Shown piece by piece: positions 43,818 through 53,288 of a stretch of DNA of 64,000 nt. Numbering within the stretch: the stretch's first letter is position 1; each line of letters starts with the position of its first letter. The stretch lies in NCBI RefSeq assembly GCF_003096415.1, contig NZ_QEKH01000013.1:62001-126000 (forward strand). Direction: 5' to 3'. The notes below the pieces were generated by a model. That model was not told where the DNA came from, searched no databases, and was given only the letters and a program-made list of their open reading frames with translations. The position numbers were made by a program, and so were the translations under genes. Source of the stretch: Victivallis vadensis. Its GTDB lineage: Bacteria; Verrucomicrobiota; Lentisphaeria; Victivallales; Victivallaceae.

Positions 43818-44567
43818 CTATTTCAGCTGCCAGACCCGGCGGTTGATCCTCTCGCAGCAGCCGGGGAACCAGCGCGCGAACACGATCGCGAACCAATACC
43901 AGCCGGGATAAACCAGCTCCCGCTTCCGCTTCCGGTATGCGTTGAACACTTTCCGCGCGAAAACCTCCGCGCTGGAGCTGGTCCGGCCCGGCGTCTCCGG
44001 CGGCTTGCGCCCGCCGAGGGCCCGGCTTGAAAATCCGGTGTCCACCCGCCCCGGACACACATTCAGCACATGCACGCCGCGCCCGGCCACCTCCATCTGA
44101 AGCGTGACCGAAAACATCCGCAACGCCGCCTTCACCGCATTGTACGCCCCCATGCACGCCACCGGGATATAAGCCGCCGCGCTGGAAATATTGATCACCG
44201 CTCCCCGCGCCGCCGCCACACAGCCGAGCAGCTCCTTCGTCAGCGCGACCGGCGCGAGAAAATCCAGTTCCACCTCCCGCCGCAGCTCCGCGTCGGAAAG
44301 CTCCTCCCAGGTCGCGTAAGAGCCGATCCCGGCATTGTTGACCAGCACGTCCACCGCTCCGAAGCGCGTTTCGATCTCCTTCGCCGCCGCCCGCAGCTCC
44401 TCCGGATCGGTCAGATCGGCCGCGATGAACTCATCGGCCAGCCCCTGTGCCGGAGCTTTCCGGCACAGAGCCACGACATGAAAACCGTTCCGGCGGAACT
44501 CCGCGGCCATCGCCGCCCCGAGCCCGCTGGAAGCCCCGGTGATCACCGCTGTCTTTTTATGTTCCAT
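43818..44567 (-). CDS. Short-chain dehydrogenase/reductase
   Basis: 249 residues. Classical SDR motifs: TGASSGLGAAMA (cofactor loop) near 10-20, VLVNNAGIGS near 79, the active-site Ser in ISSAAAY near 132 and YNAVK (Tyr/Lys) near 145. The C-terminal RRELVYPGWYWFAIVFARWFP-like stretch suggests membrane association. Of several in-frame starts, the ATG at 44567 gives the usual beginning (MEHKKTAVITG). Substrate unknown; the C-terminal type resembles sphingoid- or lipid-modifying SDRs. Confidence 0.87.
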   Translation of the reverse strand: MEHKKTAVITGASSGLGAAMAAEFRRNGFHVVALCRKAPAQGLADEFIAADLTDPEELRAAAKEIETRFGAVDVLVNNAGIGSYATWEELSDAELRREVELDFLAPVALTKELLGCVAAARGAVINISSAAAYIPVACMGAYNAVKAALRMFSVTLQMEVAGRGVHVLNVCPGRVDTGFSSRALGGRKPPETPGRTSSSAEVFARKVFNAYRKRKRELVYPGWYWFAIVFARWFPGCCERINRRVWQLK

Positions 44568-44721
44568 CCGTTGCATTTCCGTAGTTGACTTCATCATCTT
44601 CATAAGATATCCCCGGCCGCGGCCAAAATCAAGCACCGCCGTTTTTGCGGGGGTTTTATTCCCTTTTTGTAAAATTCATACCGGATTTCACAAAAAAAGT
44701 ACAATTTCTTCTATCCGGATA

Positions 44722-44750
44722 TTGACAAACGGGAACTTTTGATCCATAAT
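44722..44750 (+). promoter_or_regulatory. Promoter of the LacI-prepilin-beta-helix unit
   Basis: Consensus TTGACA (44722-44727), a 17-base spacer and CATAAT (44745-44750). Confidence 0.7.
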
Positions 44751-44758
44751 AAAAGAAA

Positions 44759-44778
44759 CAATCAAAACGTTTTGATTG
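44759..44778. promoter_or_regulatory. LacI-family operator: perfect 20-bp palindrome
   Basis: caatcaaaacgttttgattg reads identically on both strands, with the central CG usual for LacI/PurR-type operators. It begins 8 bases after the -10, over the expected start of transcription, directly in front of a LacI-family gene; self-repression is the natural reading. Confidence 0.8.
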
Positions 44779-44801
44779 ATATATGAAATCCAGTTGGGAT
44801 C

Positions 44802-45797
44802 ATGACGAAAAAAACGACAATCATCGATGTGGCGAAGGCGGTCGGAGTTTCTCCGAGCACCGTTTCGCATGCGATCAGCGGCAAGCGCGAAATCAGCACG
44901 GCGGTCAAGCAGCGGATTTTTGAAAAGATCCGGGAGCTGGACTACCGGCCGAACTTCTTCGCACAGGCGATGAAGAACAGCTCCACCCGGCTGATCGGCA
45001 TCGTCGCGGACGAGTGCCGCAATCCCGGCCCGGCGCTGCTGATCGACACGCTGACCGCCGAACTGGCCCGCCACTCCTACGAGGCGGTGGTCGGGCTGAC
45101 CGGACTGAACCTCGAAAAGGGACGGGAAATGCTGCGCCGTTTTTCGACCGGACTGGTGGACGGCATCATCAATCTGCTGCCGCAGATCGATTCCAACGAG
45201 GCGGAGCTGCTGTGCGGCACGGTTCCGGTGGTCACCCATCTGCGCGACAAGGCCGCCCCGCTGCGGCTCGACTACGAAGGGATGACCCGCGAACTGCTGG
45301 AATACCTCTGGAGCAACGGCCACCGCCGGATCGGTTATATCGCATCGCGCACTCGGCTTTACGGACTGCCCGACCCTTCCATCTCAGTCTACGCCGCCTT
45401 CATGGAGAGCCGCCGCGAACCGCACACCTCCCGGCTGATCTTCGAAGGGGAGGATTCGATCGAAAGCGGCATTGCCGGAGCCGAAGCGATCTTCAGCCGG
45501 GAGCGGGTCAGCGCCATCTTCACCGGCAACGATCAGATGGCGTTCGGCGTCTACCGCTGGGCTTTTGAAAAGAGGCTTTCCATCCCGGAGGAACTTTCGG
45601 TGGTCGGTTTCGACGATGTGCCGCAGGCCGCGACAGTCATTCCGCCCCTGACCACCTTCCGCTTCCCGGTGCGGGAGGTCGCGGAACACGCAGTCCGGCT
45701 GCTGCTGGCCAAACAGCAGAAAACCTTCCGGCCCGAAGAGAGCCGAACCTTGCACATGCAGATGACAGTCCGCAACTCGGTTACCGTAAAATCATAA
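44802..45797 (+). CDS. LacI-family transcriptional regulator
   Basis: 331 residues with the LacI helix-turn-helix at the start ([27 protein letters not shown], hinge [15 protein letters not shown]) and a periplasmic-binding-protein-like sensor ([73 protein letters not shown]). It is the first gene of a unit with a prepilin and two beta-helix proteins, and a palindromic operator lies at its own promoter. It should sense the sugar released by the glycan enzymes. Confidence 0.93.
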   Translation: MTKKTTIIDVAKAVGVSPSTVSHAISGKREISTAVKQRIFEKIRELDYRPNFFAQAMKNSSTRLIGIVADECRNPGPALLIDTLTAELARHSYEAVVGLTGLNLEKGREMLRRFSTGLVDGIINLLPQIDSNEAELLCGTVPVVTHLRDKAAPLRLDYEGMTRELLEYLWSNGHRRIGYIASRTRLYGLPDPSISVYAAFMESRREPHTSRLIFEGEDSIESGIAGAEAIFSRERVSAIFTGNDQMAFGVYRWAFEKRLSIPEELSVVGFDDVPQAATVIPPLTTFRFPVREVAEHAVRLLLAKQQKTFRPEESRTLHMQMTVRNSVTVKS

Positions 45798-45811
45798 CAG
45801 GAGATCCACAT

Positions 45812-46489
45812 ATGAAACGAATTTTTACATTAATTGAGCTGCTCGTGGTGATAGCGATCATCGCCATACTCGCGGCGATGCTGCTGCCCGCGCTGAACCA
45901 GGCTCGTGACAAGGCGCAGGCCATCAAATGCGTCAGCAACCTGAAGCAGATCGGAGTCGCCCATCTCGGATACGCGCAGGACAATCAGGACTGGGCCACC
46001 AGCCCGCGCGCCAACCATTTCGGCAACGGGCGCTGGTATTTCGGAGTCATCCCCTATCTCTCCTCCATTGATACGACCATCAACAAGGGAAATTTCAATT
46101 TCAACGACGGCGGCGGCGGAGCGGCGGCGGCCGGGCGCATCAACAATGTGCTGAAGTGCCCCAGAGCACGCCGCACCCATGCGTACGACGGCGGCACCTA
46201 CCGCGCCTTCAACTACGTCTACGATACCGCTTTCGTCGAGGAGTTCAACGGCCGTTCTTCCACTCAGGCAAACGGATGGTCGTTCAAGATCACCAAGCTG
46301 AAGCGCCCCACCATTGCGCCGCAACTGACCGACGGCTGGGATAATTTTGAATTTACGACCGCCAATATGTCGACCCGGGTTGACTACCCGCACTCCAACA
46401 CGACCAACGTGCTGTACTATGACGGCCATTCCGCCCGCGCGCCGATGGCGCCGCTGACCAGTGAATTTGTCCGGGGGATCGAAAAATGA
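45812..46489 (+). CDS. Prepilin-type H-X9-DG protein
   Basis: 225 residues: [37 protein letters not shown] at the start, -1 residue Ile, Glu5 retained, then a soluble domain with a Gly-rich insert ([11 protein letters not shown] near 90) and the C-terminal motif [14 protein letters not shown], which fits H-X9-DG exactly. It follows lacI by 14 bases after AGGAG and overlaps the next gene's ATGA, so it is translated with a secreted beta-helix protein. Confidence 0.88.
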   Translation: MKRIFTLIELLVVIAIIAILAAMLLPALNQARDKAQAIKCVSNLKQIGVAHLGYAQDNQDWATSPRANHFGNGRWYFGVIPYLSSIDTTINKGNFNFNDGGGGAAAAGRINNVLKCPRARRTHAYDGGTYRAFNYVYDTAFVEEFNGRSSTQANGWSFKITKLKRPTIAPQLTDGWDNFEFTTANMSTRVDYPHSNTTNVLYYDGHSARAPMAPLTSEFVRGIEK

Positions 46490-47982
46490 AATTCCGCCGC
46501 CTCTTTTGTTCTACCGTACTGCTGCTGGGAGGGATCATAATGAATGCCGCGGTCATCGACGTGACGAAGTTCGGAGCGAAAAACGACGGCTCCGGCGACA
46601 ACGCCGCCGCGCTGGACGCGGCCGTGCGCGAACTCAAAGCCCGGAACGGCGGCGAGCTTTACTTCCCCTCCGGCGAATACCGGATCACCACCCGGCGGCG
46701 CGCCGCACTGCTGCTGGACGGCCTCTCCGACGTCACGATCCGCTTCGCCCCCGGCGCGGTGCTGCTGATGGACAACCTGCAAAAGGACGGCAAAGGCGGC
46801 GGCCACGGCGTCGTGGTCCGCGGCCCCGCCGCCAACATCCGGCTCGAAAACGTCCATGTGAAGTGGGCGGTCAAGGCGAGCTCGCGCAGTTCCGGCGACG
46901 CGTTCCGGTTCGAGGGCTTCCCCGACGACGCGAAAACCATCTCCCGCATTTACCTGCTGAACTGCACCGGTGAGAACAGCCCGCAGACCGGCGCGGTGTT
47001 CATGGGCTGCTCCGATATTTTCGTGAACAACTTCAGCCCGGTGAACACCTGGGCGGACGGGCTGCACTTCAACGCCTGCCGCCGGGTCAGCGTCGACGGG
47101 GTGCGCGGCATCGGCAACGGCGACGACACGCTCGCCTTCGTGACCTACTACGCGGAAAAGTTCACCGGCCAAACCGGCACCGTGTTCTCCTTTCCCGACC
47201 TGAACGAGTGGTGCAACTCCGACAGCAACGCGGTCAACATCACTTCGCACGGCGGGCACGCCAACGGGATGCGCATCTCCGGCGGGTTCAACATCAACAT
47301 CTCCAATATCGCGGTTTCCGGGAAATGGGCGGGCATCCAGCTCGACGCGGCCCGCGCCACCACGGAGAGCCGCGCGGTCGGCTGGGGCTACCTCGCCTCG
47401 CGCAATATCAACATCTCCAACGCCTCGATCCGCGACTGCGACATGGGACTGATCGTGCGCAGTCTGAACATCCTGCCCGACGCCCCCGCCGAAAACTGGG
47501 AGTTCGCGCTGAATGTCAACAATTTGAATGTCAGCCGGATCAAAGGGCTCGGCATCGACATCCAGAGCGTCGCCGGCGTGACCCTCTCCAACGTCCGTTC
47601 CGACAGCCGGATCAGGCTGCGGAACCTGCGCGGCCGCATCGCTTTCGCCAACCTCTCCCTGACCGGCGCGCCGCTGGAACTGCTCGGCATTCAGGGCAGC
47701 AGATTCTTCGGCTACGAGCACAATATGGAGCCGAAACCGGTCGAAGCCGCCTCCCCCGCCGAAGTCGCCGCCGGGAACCTGCACCTGACCGGGCTTGACC
47801 TGCGCAACGCCCCGCTGTCGATCGACCGGATCGCCGGGCTGACGCTGACCGACAGCCGCACCGACTCCGCCGTCACGATCCGGACCAGCCGCGACGTGGA
47901 GCTGCGCGGCTTCCGTACTGCGGCGGCTCCGGCGGTCGCCGACAGTGAAACCATCCACCTCAACGGAGTTCTCCTCAAATGA
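46486..47982 (+). CDS. Secreted pectate-lyase-superfamily beta-helix protein (tandem copy 1)
   Basis: 498 residues, signal peptide ([21 protein letters not shown]). The opening [43 protein letters not shown] is the classic start of pectate lyase 3-type/GH28-like beta helices. Repeated coils follow ([48 protein letters not shown]). WADGLH and GNGDDTLAF are acidic candidate sites. The next gene is a paralog with the same order of motifs. Probably cleaves or binds a plant-type polysaccharide outside the cytoplasm; enzyme class unknown. Confidence 0.78.
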   Translation: MKFRRLFCSTVLLLGGIIMNAAVIDVTKFGAKNDGSGDNAAALDAAVRELKARNGGELYFPSGEYRITTRRRAALLLDGLSDVTIRFAPGAVLLMDNLQKDGKGGGHGVVVRGPAANIRLENVHVKWAVKASSRSSGDAFRFEGFPDDAKTISRIYLLNCTGENSPQTGAVFMGCSDIFVNNFSPVNTWADGLHFNACRRVSVDGVRGIGNGDDTLAFVTYYAEKFTGQTGTVFSFPDLNEWCNSDSNAVNITSHGGHANGMRISGGFNINISNIAVSGKWAGIQLDAARATTESRAVGWGYLASRNINISNASIRDCDMGLIVRSLNILPDAPAENWEFALNVNNLNVSRIKGLGIDIQSVAGVTLSNVRSDSRIRLRNLRGRIAFANLSLTGAPLELLGIQGSRFFGYEHNMEPKPVEAASPAEVAAGNLHLTGLDLRNAPLSIDRIAGLTLTDSRTDSAVTIRTSRDVELRGFRTAAAPAVADSETIHLNGVLLK

Positions 47983-49628
47983 AATTCGCCTGCACCCTTC
48001 TCTGCGCCTCGCTGCCCGCGGCCACGCTGCTTGCCGGGCTTGACGTCAAAACCTTCGGTGCCGCCGGGGACGGCGTCGCCGACGACTCCGCCGCACTTCG
48101 CAAAGCGGCCGAACGCCTGAAAGCCGACGGCGGCGGCACCCTCGATTTCCCGGCGGGAACCTACCGGATCGGCACCCGGCGCGGCGGCCCGGTATTCGAC
48201 GGCGTCAGCAACGTCAGGATCAACTTCGCCCCCGGTGCGGTGCTGCTGATGGACAACCTCGAAGCCGACGGCAACGGCGGCGGCCACGGCCTCACCTTCC
48301 GCGCTCCCGCCGAAAACATCGAACTGTACAACGTCAGCATCGTCTGGAAAAACAGGCCCAGACGCCGCAGCATGGGCGACGGCCTGCGCTTCGAGGGGTT
48401 CCCGCAGGAGGGCAAAACCCTGCGCAGCATCCGGCTTGAAAACTGCCGGGTCGAAGCCTCCGCCCAGACCGGAGCCGTGCTGATGGGCTGCTCCGACGTG
48501 ACGGTCAGGAATTTCACGGTCAAAAACAGCTGGGCGGACGGGCTGCACTTCAACGCCTGCCGCAACGTGACGGTCGACGGAGTGACCGGCGAGGAGACCG
48601 GCGACGACACACTCGCGTTCGTGACCTATTACGCGCCGGAATTCACCGGCAAAACTGGCACCGTGTTCTCTTTGCCCGATCTCGGCGAATGGAACAATTC
48701 CAATTCGAGCGCGGCCAACATCCGTTCCGCCGGGGGCCGCGCCAACGGCATCCGGATCGCGGGAGCGAAAGACCTGAAAATTTCCAATGTCGAAGTCGAA
48801 GGCAAAAGCTCCGGCATCATCGTCGACGCCGGAGCCGTCGGAGCGCGCCACAAGTGGCAGTACCTCGCCGGCCGCGGCATCGAAATCCGTGACGTGAAGC
48901 TCAGGAACTGCGACACCGGCTTCTACGTCTGGCAGTTCAACGCCGGACTGGACGATCCCAGGTTCGCCGGATTCGACGTGAAGTGCGAAAACTTCGCCAT
49001 CTCCGGCTGCCGCAACGACAGCGTCCACCTGAGCGGCGTCTCCGGCGTCCGGCTGAAGAATTTCCGCACCGACGGCTGCCGCTGGCGGTTCCGCACCTTC
49101 CGCGACTGCGCCGTGGAACAAGCGGCGATCGCGGGAGCGCCTTTCCTGCTGATCGGCGACGACGCCCCGGTCAAGCCGGAGGAGTCCGCCCGGCTCGCGG
49201 CGAACCGCACCCGGCTGGACGGCGTGGCCCTGACCGGCGGCATGCTGGAGATCCAGAAGTGCCGCGGCCTCGACCTGCGGAAGGTCGACATCACCGGAAC
49301 TCCGGCCGGAGCCGTCTTCGTGCGCCAGACCTTCGACAGCTCTTTCCGGGAGTTCAAACTGGCCGGAATCAACCGGGAAAACAAACCCGGCACCTTCGCG
49401 ATCCGGCTGCTGCAGAGCCGCGGCCTGCAGTGGAACCAGGTCGAAGTCACGGCAGCGCACCCGCTTGCCGCCGTGTTTGAAATCGGCGGCGGCAACGCCA
49501 AGCTCCGCAGCGGCGATATCACCGTCGAAAACCTCGCCGCCGTTCCTGAACCGACTCCGCCGGTACGGTTTCAGGGCGGACCGTTCGCGCCGGAAAACTG
49601 CACCGTTTCATCGCCCTCCTCCGATTAA
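47979..49628 (+). CDS. Secreted pectate-lyase-superfamily beta-helix protein (tandem copy 2)
   Basis: 549 residues, coupled to copy 1 through ATGA. Signal peptide ([20 protein letters not shown]), then LDVKTFGAAGDGVADDSAALRKAAERLKADGGGTLDFPAGTYRIG. It shares with copy 1 [77 protein letters not shown] and so on. It is longer by about 50 residues at the C-terminus. Copies of this kind usually act on related linkages of one polymer. A strong terminator follows. Confidence 0.78.
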   Translation: MKFACTLLCASLPAATLLAGLDVKTFGAAGDGVADDSAALRKAAERLKADGGGTLDFPAGTYRIGTRRGGPVFDGVSNVRINFAPGAVLLMDNLEADGNGGGHGLTFRAPAENIELYNVSIVWKNRPRRRSMGDGLRFEGFPQEGKTLRSIRLENCRVEASAQTGAVLMGCSDVTVRNFTVKNSWADGLHFNACRNVTVDGVTGEETGDDTLAFVTYYAPEFTGKTGTVFSLPDLGEWNNSNSSAANIRSAGGRANGIRIAGAKDLKISNVEVEGKSSGIIVDAGAVGARHKWQYLAGRGIEIRDVKLRNCDTGFYVWQFNAGLDDPRFAGFDVKCENFAISGCRNDSVHLSGVSGVRLKNFRTDGCRWRFRTFRDCAVEQAAIAGAPFLLIGDDAPVKPEESARLAANRTRLDGVALTGGMLEIQKCRGLDLRKVDITGTPAGAVFVRQTFDSSFREFKLAGINRENKPGTFAIRLLQSRGLQWNQVEVTAAHPLAAVFEIGGGNAKLRSGDITVENLAAVPEPTPPVRFQGGPFAPENCTVSSPSSD

Positions 49629-49648
49629 AATCTGGTCATCCGGGGATG

Positions 49649-49690
49649 AAAAAACGGTTCCGCGGCAGTATAGTACCGGAACCGTTTTTT
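49649..49690. terminator. Strong bidirectional terminator hairpin
   Basis: A 14-bp perfect stem (49649-49662 with 49677-49690) with a 14-base loop and A-run/T-run ends. It closes the lacI-prepilin-beta-helix unit 20 bases after its last stop. Confidence 0.9.
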
Positions 49691-49710
49691 TCATGGGAGG
49701 ATTCTGTGAC

Positions 49711-50124
49711 ATGTGGAAATATTACGCGCTGCTCTCCGCCGTGTTCGCGGCGCTGACCGCCATTCTGGCCAAGGTCGGCGTCCGGGATATCGACTCCAAC
49801 CTCGCCACCGCGATCCGGACCACGGTGATCCTCGCGATCACGTGGGGAGTCGTGTTTGCCACCGGCATCGGCGGCAAGCTCCGGGAGCTGACCGGACACA
49901 ATCTGCTCTTTCTGGTCCTCTCCGGCATCGCGACCGGCCTGTCATGGCTCTTCTACTTCAAGGCGCTGCAGACCGGCGACGCCTCCAGAGTCGCGCCGAT
50001 CGACAAGCTCAGCGTCGCGATCACGATCTTCCTCGGCATCGTCGTGCTGCACGAACAGGTCAGCTGGAATGTGATCGTCGGCGGGCTGCTGATCGTCGGC
50101 GGTTCGCTGGTGCTCCTGCTTTAG
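49711..50124 (+). CDS. Half-size EamA/DMT-type membrane transporter
   Basis: 137 residues, about four to five transmembrane helices (MWKYYALLSAVFAALTAILA; LATAIRTTVILAITWGVVFA; LLFLVLSGIATGLSWLFYFKALQTG; AITIFLGIVVLHEQVSWNVI; LLIVGGSLVLLL). YFKALQTGDASRVAPIDKLS matches the EamA domain, normally present twice in a full transporter, so this one probably forms dimers. The ATG at 49711 is 10 bases after GGGAGG. Its stop codon overlaps that of convergent murJ (TTAG). Confidence 0.82.
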   Translation: MWKYYALLSAVFAALTAILAKVGVRDIDSNLATAIRTTVILAITWGVVFATGIGGKLRELTGHNLLFLVLSGIATGLSWLFYFKALQTGDASRVAPIDKLSVAITIFLGIVVLHEQVSWNVIVGGLLIVGGSLVLLL

Positions 50125-51743
50125 AGCTTCTCCGTTTTTTTCCGGCGGCGCACGATGTCGAAGAACTCGCGCGGCTCGGCGGCGCGCAGCAGGAAGCTTG
50201 CGCCGAAGTAGAGGCCGCCGAAAAGAGCCATCAGCGCCACGAAGGCCGGAAACTCCCCGAACCACGGCAACTCCAGCATCCGGCGCAACTGCGGATACAG
50301 GAAATACAACCCGACGCCGACCGCTCCGGCCAGCAGCAGCGAACGCAGCCCGGTCAGCAGCATCAGCCGCCCCTGCAGATTGAAGCCCTCCCGGTGCAGC
50401 AGCGTGATCAGAATCGTGTTGTTCAGCATCGACGCGAGCACCGTAGAGAGTGCTATGCCGCCCTGTTTCAGCGTCCACATCAGACAGAGGTTCAGGATGA
50501 TGTTGCACGCGATGGAGACCAGCGAGGAGTAGAGCGGAATCTTCATCATCTTGCGCGCATAGTAGACCGGCAGCACCACCTTGAGCACGCAGAACGACGG
50601 AATCCCGGCGCCGTAGAAAATCGCCACATAGCGGGTCGCCTCCAGATCGCTTTCGGTGTAATTGCCGCCGAGGCAGAGCATCCGGATCAGCGGCTGCCAG
50701 AAGAGCATCACCAGCACCGCCATCGGAATGCACACGAAGTAGACGTGGCGCAGGCTGAACACCAGATCCTCCGCCAGCTCCTCGCGGCTGCCCCGCGCGG
50801 CGGCCTGCGCCATATTGGCCATCAGCACCGAACCGAGCGCGAGCGCGAAAATGCCGATCGGCAGGTCGACGATCCGGTCCACGTTGTTCAGCGCCGGAAC
50901 CGCCTGCGGCCCGAGCCAGATCGCCAGCATCCGGTCCACCAGAAAACTGATCTGCAGCGCCGCGCCGCCGATCATGCCGGGCAGCACCAGCTTCCAGAGC
51001 TGTTTCAGGATCGCGCAGTCCCGGAAGCTCTCCCGCTTCAGCGACGGGAAGCGGCCGTGATACCACAGCAGCAGCAGCATCAACACCAGCTGCAGCGCCC
51101 CCGAACCGAGCACCAGAAACGACAGCACATTCAGGAATTGCGGCAATCCGGCGGGCGGAATCGCCCGATAGTATCCCCAGCCCAGCCCGCCGATCAGGAA
51201 GAAATTCAGCAGCAGCGCCCCCAGTGCGGGCAGCACGAACTCCTTGCGGGTATTCAACACCGCGCCGACCACGCCGACCAGACAGATGAAGAATGCGTAC
51301 GGCATCAGCAGCGGCAGGATCGCCAGCACCAGCTGCATGCGCTCCGTCGCAAGCAGCGGAAACATCGCCGCACCGGTTTCGGAGCGGGCGAAAGCGCGCA
51401 GCCCGAGCGCCCCTCCGGCGATCAGTGCGACCACCAGCGCGAGAATCAGGCTCAGCACCGCAAAGACCACGCCGAGGTCGCGCCGCACCTTGTCGGGGCC
51501 GTGCTCCGCCTCCGCCTGCGCGACCAGCGGAATCAATGCGGTTCCGAGCGCCCCCTCCCCCAGCAGCCGCCGGAAGAGGTTCGGGATCGAAAAGGCGAGA
51601 AACCACGCGCTCGCGACGCTGCCGCCGCCGAGCACCCGCGCCTCGAACATCACACGGACCAGTCCGAGCGCCCGGCTCAGCAGCGTCGCGAACGCCACCC
51701 CCAGCGAACTTTTCAGGAATCCGGTCTGCCGTGCGTGAGCCAT
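50121..51743 (-). CDS. murJ: Lipid II flippase MurJ
   Basis: 540 residues, about 14 transmembrane helices, MOP superfamily. The N-terminal signature SRALGLVRVMFEARVLGGG and FSIPNLFRRLLGEGALGTALIPL near 52-74 are typical of MurJ, which moves the peptidoglycan precursor lipid II across the inner membrane. The next helices hold the conserved basic residues of the central cavity. It follows pdxJ by 7 bases at the end of the ribD-ribE-unknown-pdxJ run. Confidence 0.93.
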   Translation of the reverse strand: MAHARQTGFLKSSLGVAFATLLSRALGLVRVMFEARVLGGGSVASAWFLAFSIPNLFRRLLGEGALGTALIPLVAQAEAEHGPDKVRRDLGVVFAVLSLILALVVALIAGGALGLRAFARSETGAAMFPLLATERMQLVLAILPLLMPYAFFICLVGVVGAVLNTRKEFVLPALGALLLNFFLIGGLGWGYYRAIPPAGLPQFLNVLSFLVLGSGALQLVLMLLLLWYHGRFPSLKRESFRDCAILKQLWKLVLPGMIGGAALQISFLVDRMLAIWLGPQAVPALNNVDRIVDLPIGIFALALGSVLMANMAQAAARGSREELAEDLVFSLRHVYFVCIPMAVLVMLFWQPLIRMLCLGGNYTESDLEATRYVAIFYGAGIPSFCVLKVVLPVYYARKMMKIPLYSSLVSIACNIILNLCLMWTLKQGGIALSTVLASMLNNTILITLLHREGFNLQGRLMLLTGLRSLLLAGAVGVGLYFLYPQLRRMLELPWFGEFPAFVALMALFGGLYFGASFLLRAAEPREFFDIVRRRKKTEKL

Positions 51744-51750
51744 CGCGGAA

Positions 51751-52470
51751 TCAGAACCGGTAAGGCTTCATCAGTTCGATCATCTCGCGGACGGCCTGCT
51801 CCATGCCGACCATGATCGCGCGCCCGACGATGGAGTGGCCGATGTTCAGTTCGCACAAATGCGGCACTTCCAGAATGCCGTCGATGTTTTCGTAGTCGAT
51901 GCCGTGGCCGGCGTTGACCCGGATGCCGAGCTTATGGGCATACTCCGCCGCCTTCTTCAGCCGTTCCAGCTCGGCGGCGCGGGCGGCTCCGGCGGTGTTG
52001 GAATAGGTGCCGGTGTGCAACTCCACATAGTCGGCGCCGGCCTTCGCGGCCGCGTCGAGCTGAGCAAGGTCGGGATCGATGAAAAGGCTGACCACGATGC
52101 CCGCCGCCTTCAGGGTTTCGACCGCCCTGCCGACCTTTTCCAGCTGCCCGGCGACGTCGAGGCCGCCCTCGGTGGTCAGCTCCTGCCGCTTTTCCGGCAC
52201 CAGACAACTGCTGTGAGGCCTGAGTTCCAGCGCGATGCGGACCATCTCGTCGGTGACCGCCATCTCCATATTCAGCCGCCGCACCTGTTTCGCCAGCAGC
52301 GCCAGATCGGCGTCCTGCATATGACGGCGATCCTCGCGCAGGTGCGCGGTGATGCCCCACGCCCCGGCTTTTTCGGCGAGCATGGCGGCCTCCAGCGGCT
52401 CCGGCTTCGCGGCCATGCGGGCCTGGCGGACCGTCGCGACATGATCGATATTCACTCCGAGATTCAGCAT
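51751..52470 (-). CDS. pdxJ: Pyridoxine 5'-phosphate synthase PdxJ
   Basis: Condenses 1-deoxyxylulose 5-phosphate with the product of PdxA to pyridoxine 5'-phosphate. 239 residues starting LNLGVNIDHVATVRQAR, with AWGITAHLREDRRHM near 44-58, CLVPEKRQELTTEGGLDV near 96-113, SLFIDPD near 139, ADYVELHTGTYSN near 156-168 and VNAGHGIDYEN near 196. The ATG at 52470 lies 8 bases after GGAGGG, inside the 3' end of the upstream gene. pdxA is also in this window, 45 kb away. Confidence 0.97.
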   Translation of the reverse strand: MLNLGVNIDHVATVRQARMAAKPEPLEAAMLAEKAGAWGITAHLREDRRHMQDADLALLAKQVRRLNMEMAVTDEMVRIALELRPHSSCLVPEKRQELTTEGGLDVAGQLEKVGRAVETLKAAGIVVSLFIDPDLAQLDAAAKAGADYVELHTGTYSNTAGAARAAELERLKKAAEYAHKLGIRVNAGHGIDYENIDGILEVPHLCELNIGHSIVGRAIMVGMEQAVREMIELMKPYRF

Positions 52471-53288
52471 AATAACAACCCTCCTTCTTCCTCTTCGGGT
52501 ATTGCAACTTCCTGTTTTCCCAGCAGCGGAGCGGCCATATTGACCAGACTTTTCAACTGCCGTTCCTCGCCGTTGAACCACGCGGGAGCCAGAATCACCC
52601 GCCGCGGCCCCGGCAGCAGCTCGCCGGACTCCTTCAAAACCCGGTTCACCGCCTCAAAATCCACCTGGCGCCGTTCCGCCATCGAAAATTCCAGCCGCCA
52701 GAGCTCATTGCAGAACCGCAGCGGCTTCAACGCCTCTTTATTCAGCCGCGCCATCCCCGGTTCCAGCGGATGCAGCTCCAGCGCGAACGCCACCGCGGGG
52801 CAGAGACAACTCCGGCGGAATTCGACGAACCGCGACAACTCCGGCTTTCCCGGCTCCGGCGGCAGCCGCAGCGAAAACCGCAGCGTCAGGCGGAACTCCG
52901 CCAGAATTCCCCAGCACGCCCGCAGCAGCCGCATCAGCTCCGCGGCATACCGGGCGTCGCCGAACGCCGTTTCCAGATCGAACGACACGCCGATCTCCTG
53001 CGCCTTCAACTCCGCCGCCCGGCGGCAGCGCGCCCGGAAGAGCTTCGTGAACTCCAATTGCAGCGCCAGTTTCTGGGTCGGCACCAGCCGCGCCAGCTCC
53101 GGCGGCACCAGATCGTGTACCGACAGCGCCAGCCGGTCGGGAGCGAACCGGTTGACCCGGCGGCGCGCCGTGCTGCTGTCGAGCATCTCGCCGGAGAATT
53201 CCAGTTCCCGGAACTCCGGCGGCAGATGGTCGGGCAGCGCCAGCAGCGCCCCTTCGCGATCGATGCCGATGCCGAGCCGGACCGTCAT
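52464..53288 (-). CDS. Protein of unknown function coupled to ribE and pdxJ
   Basis: 274 residues, no signal peptide or membrane helix; I recognise no family. Predicted short beta strands recur every 25-30 residues (RLGIGID, LEFSGEML, RLALSVHD, LQLEFTKLF, IGVSFDLE, RLTLRFSLRL, FALELHP, WRLEFSM), which is the pattern of a (beta/alpha)8 barrel. It has three Cys in the middle (CRRAAE, ACWG, SCLC) and an acidic tail (PEEEEGGLLLC). It overlaps the ribE end by 4 bases and the pdxJ start by 7, so it is translated with both and likely serves cofactor metabolism or a linked task. Confidence 0.6.
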   Translation of the reverse strand: MTVRLGIGIDREGALLALPDHLPPEFRELEFSGEMLDSSTARRRVNRFAPDRLALSVHDLVPPELARLVPTQKLALQLEFTKLFRARCRRAAELKAQEIGVSFDLETAFGDARYAAELMRLLRACWGILAEFRLTLRFSLRLPPEPGKPELSRFVEFRRSCLCPAVAFALELHPLEPGMARLNKEALKPLRFCNELWRLEFSMAERRQVDFEAVNRVLKESGELLPGPRRVILAPAWFNGEERQLKSLVNMAAPLLGKQEVAIPEEEEGGLLLC

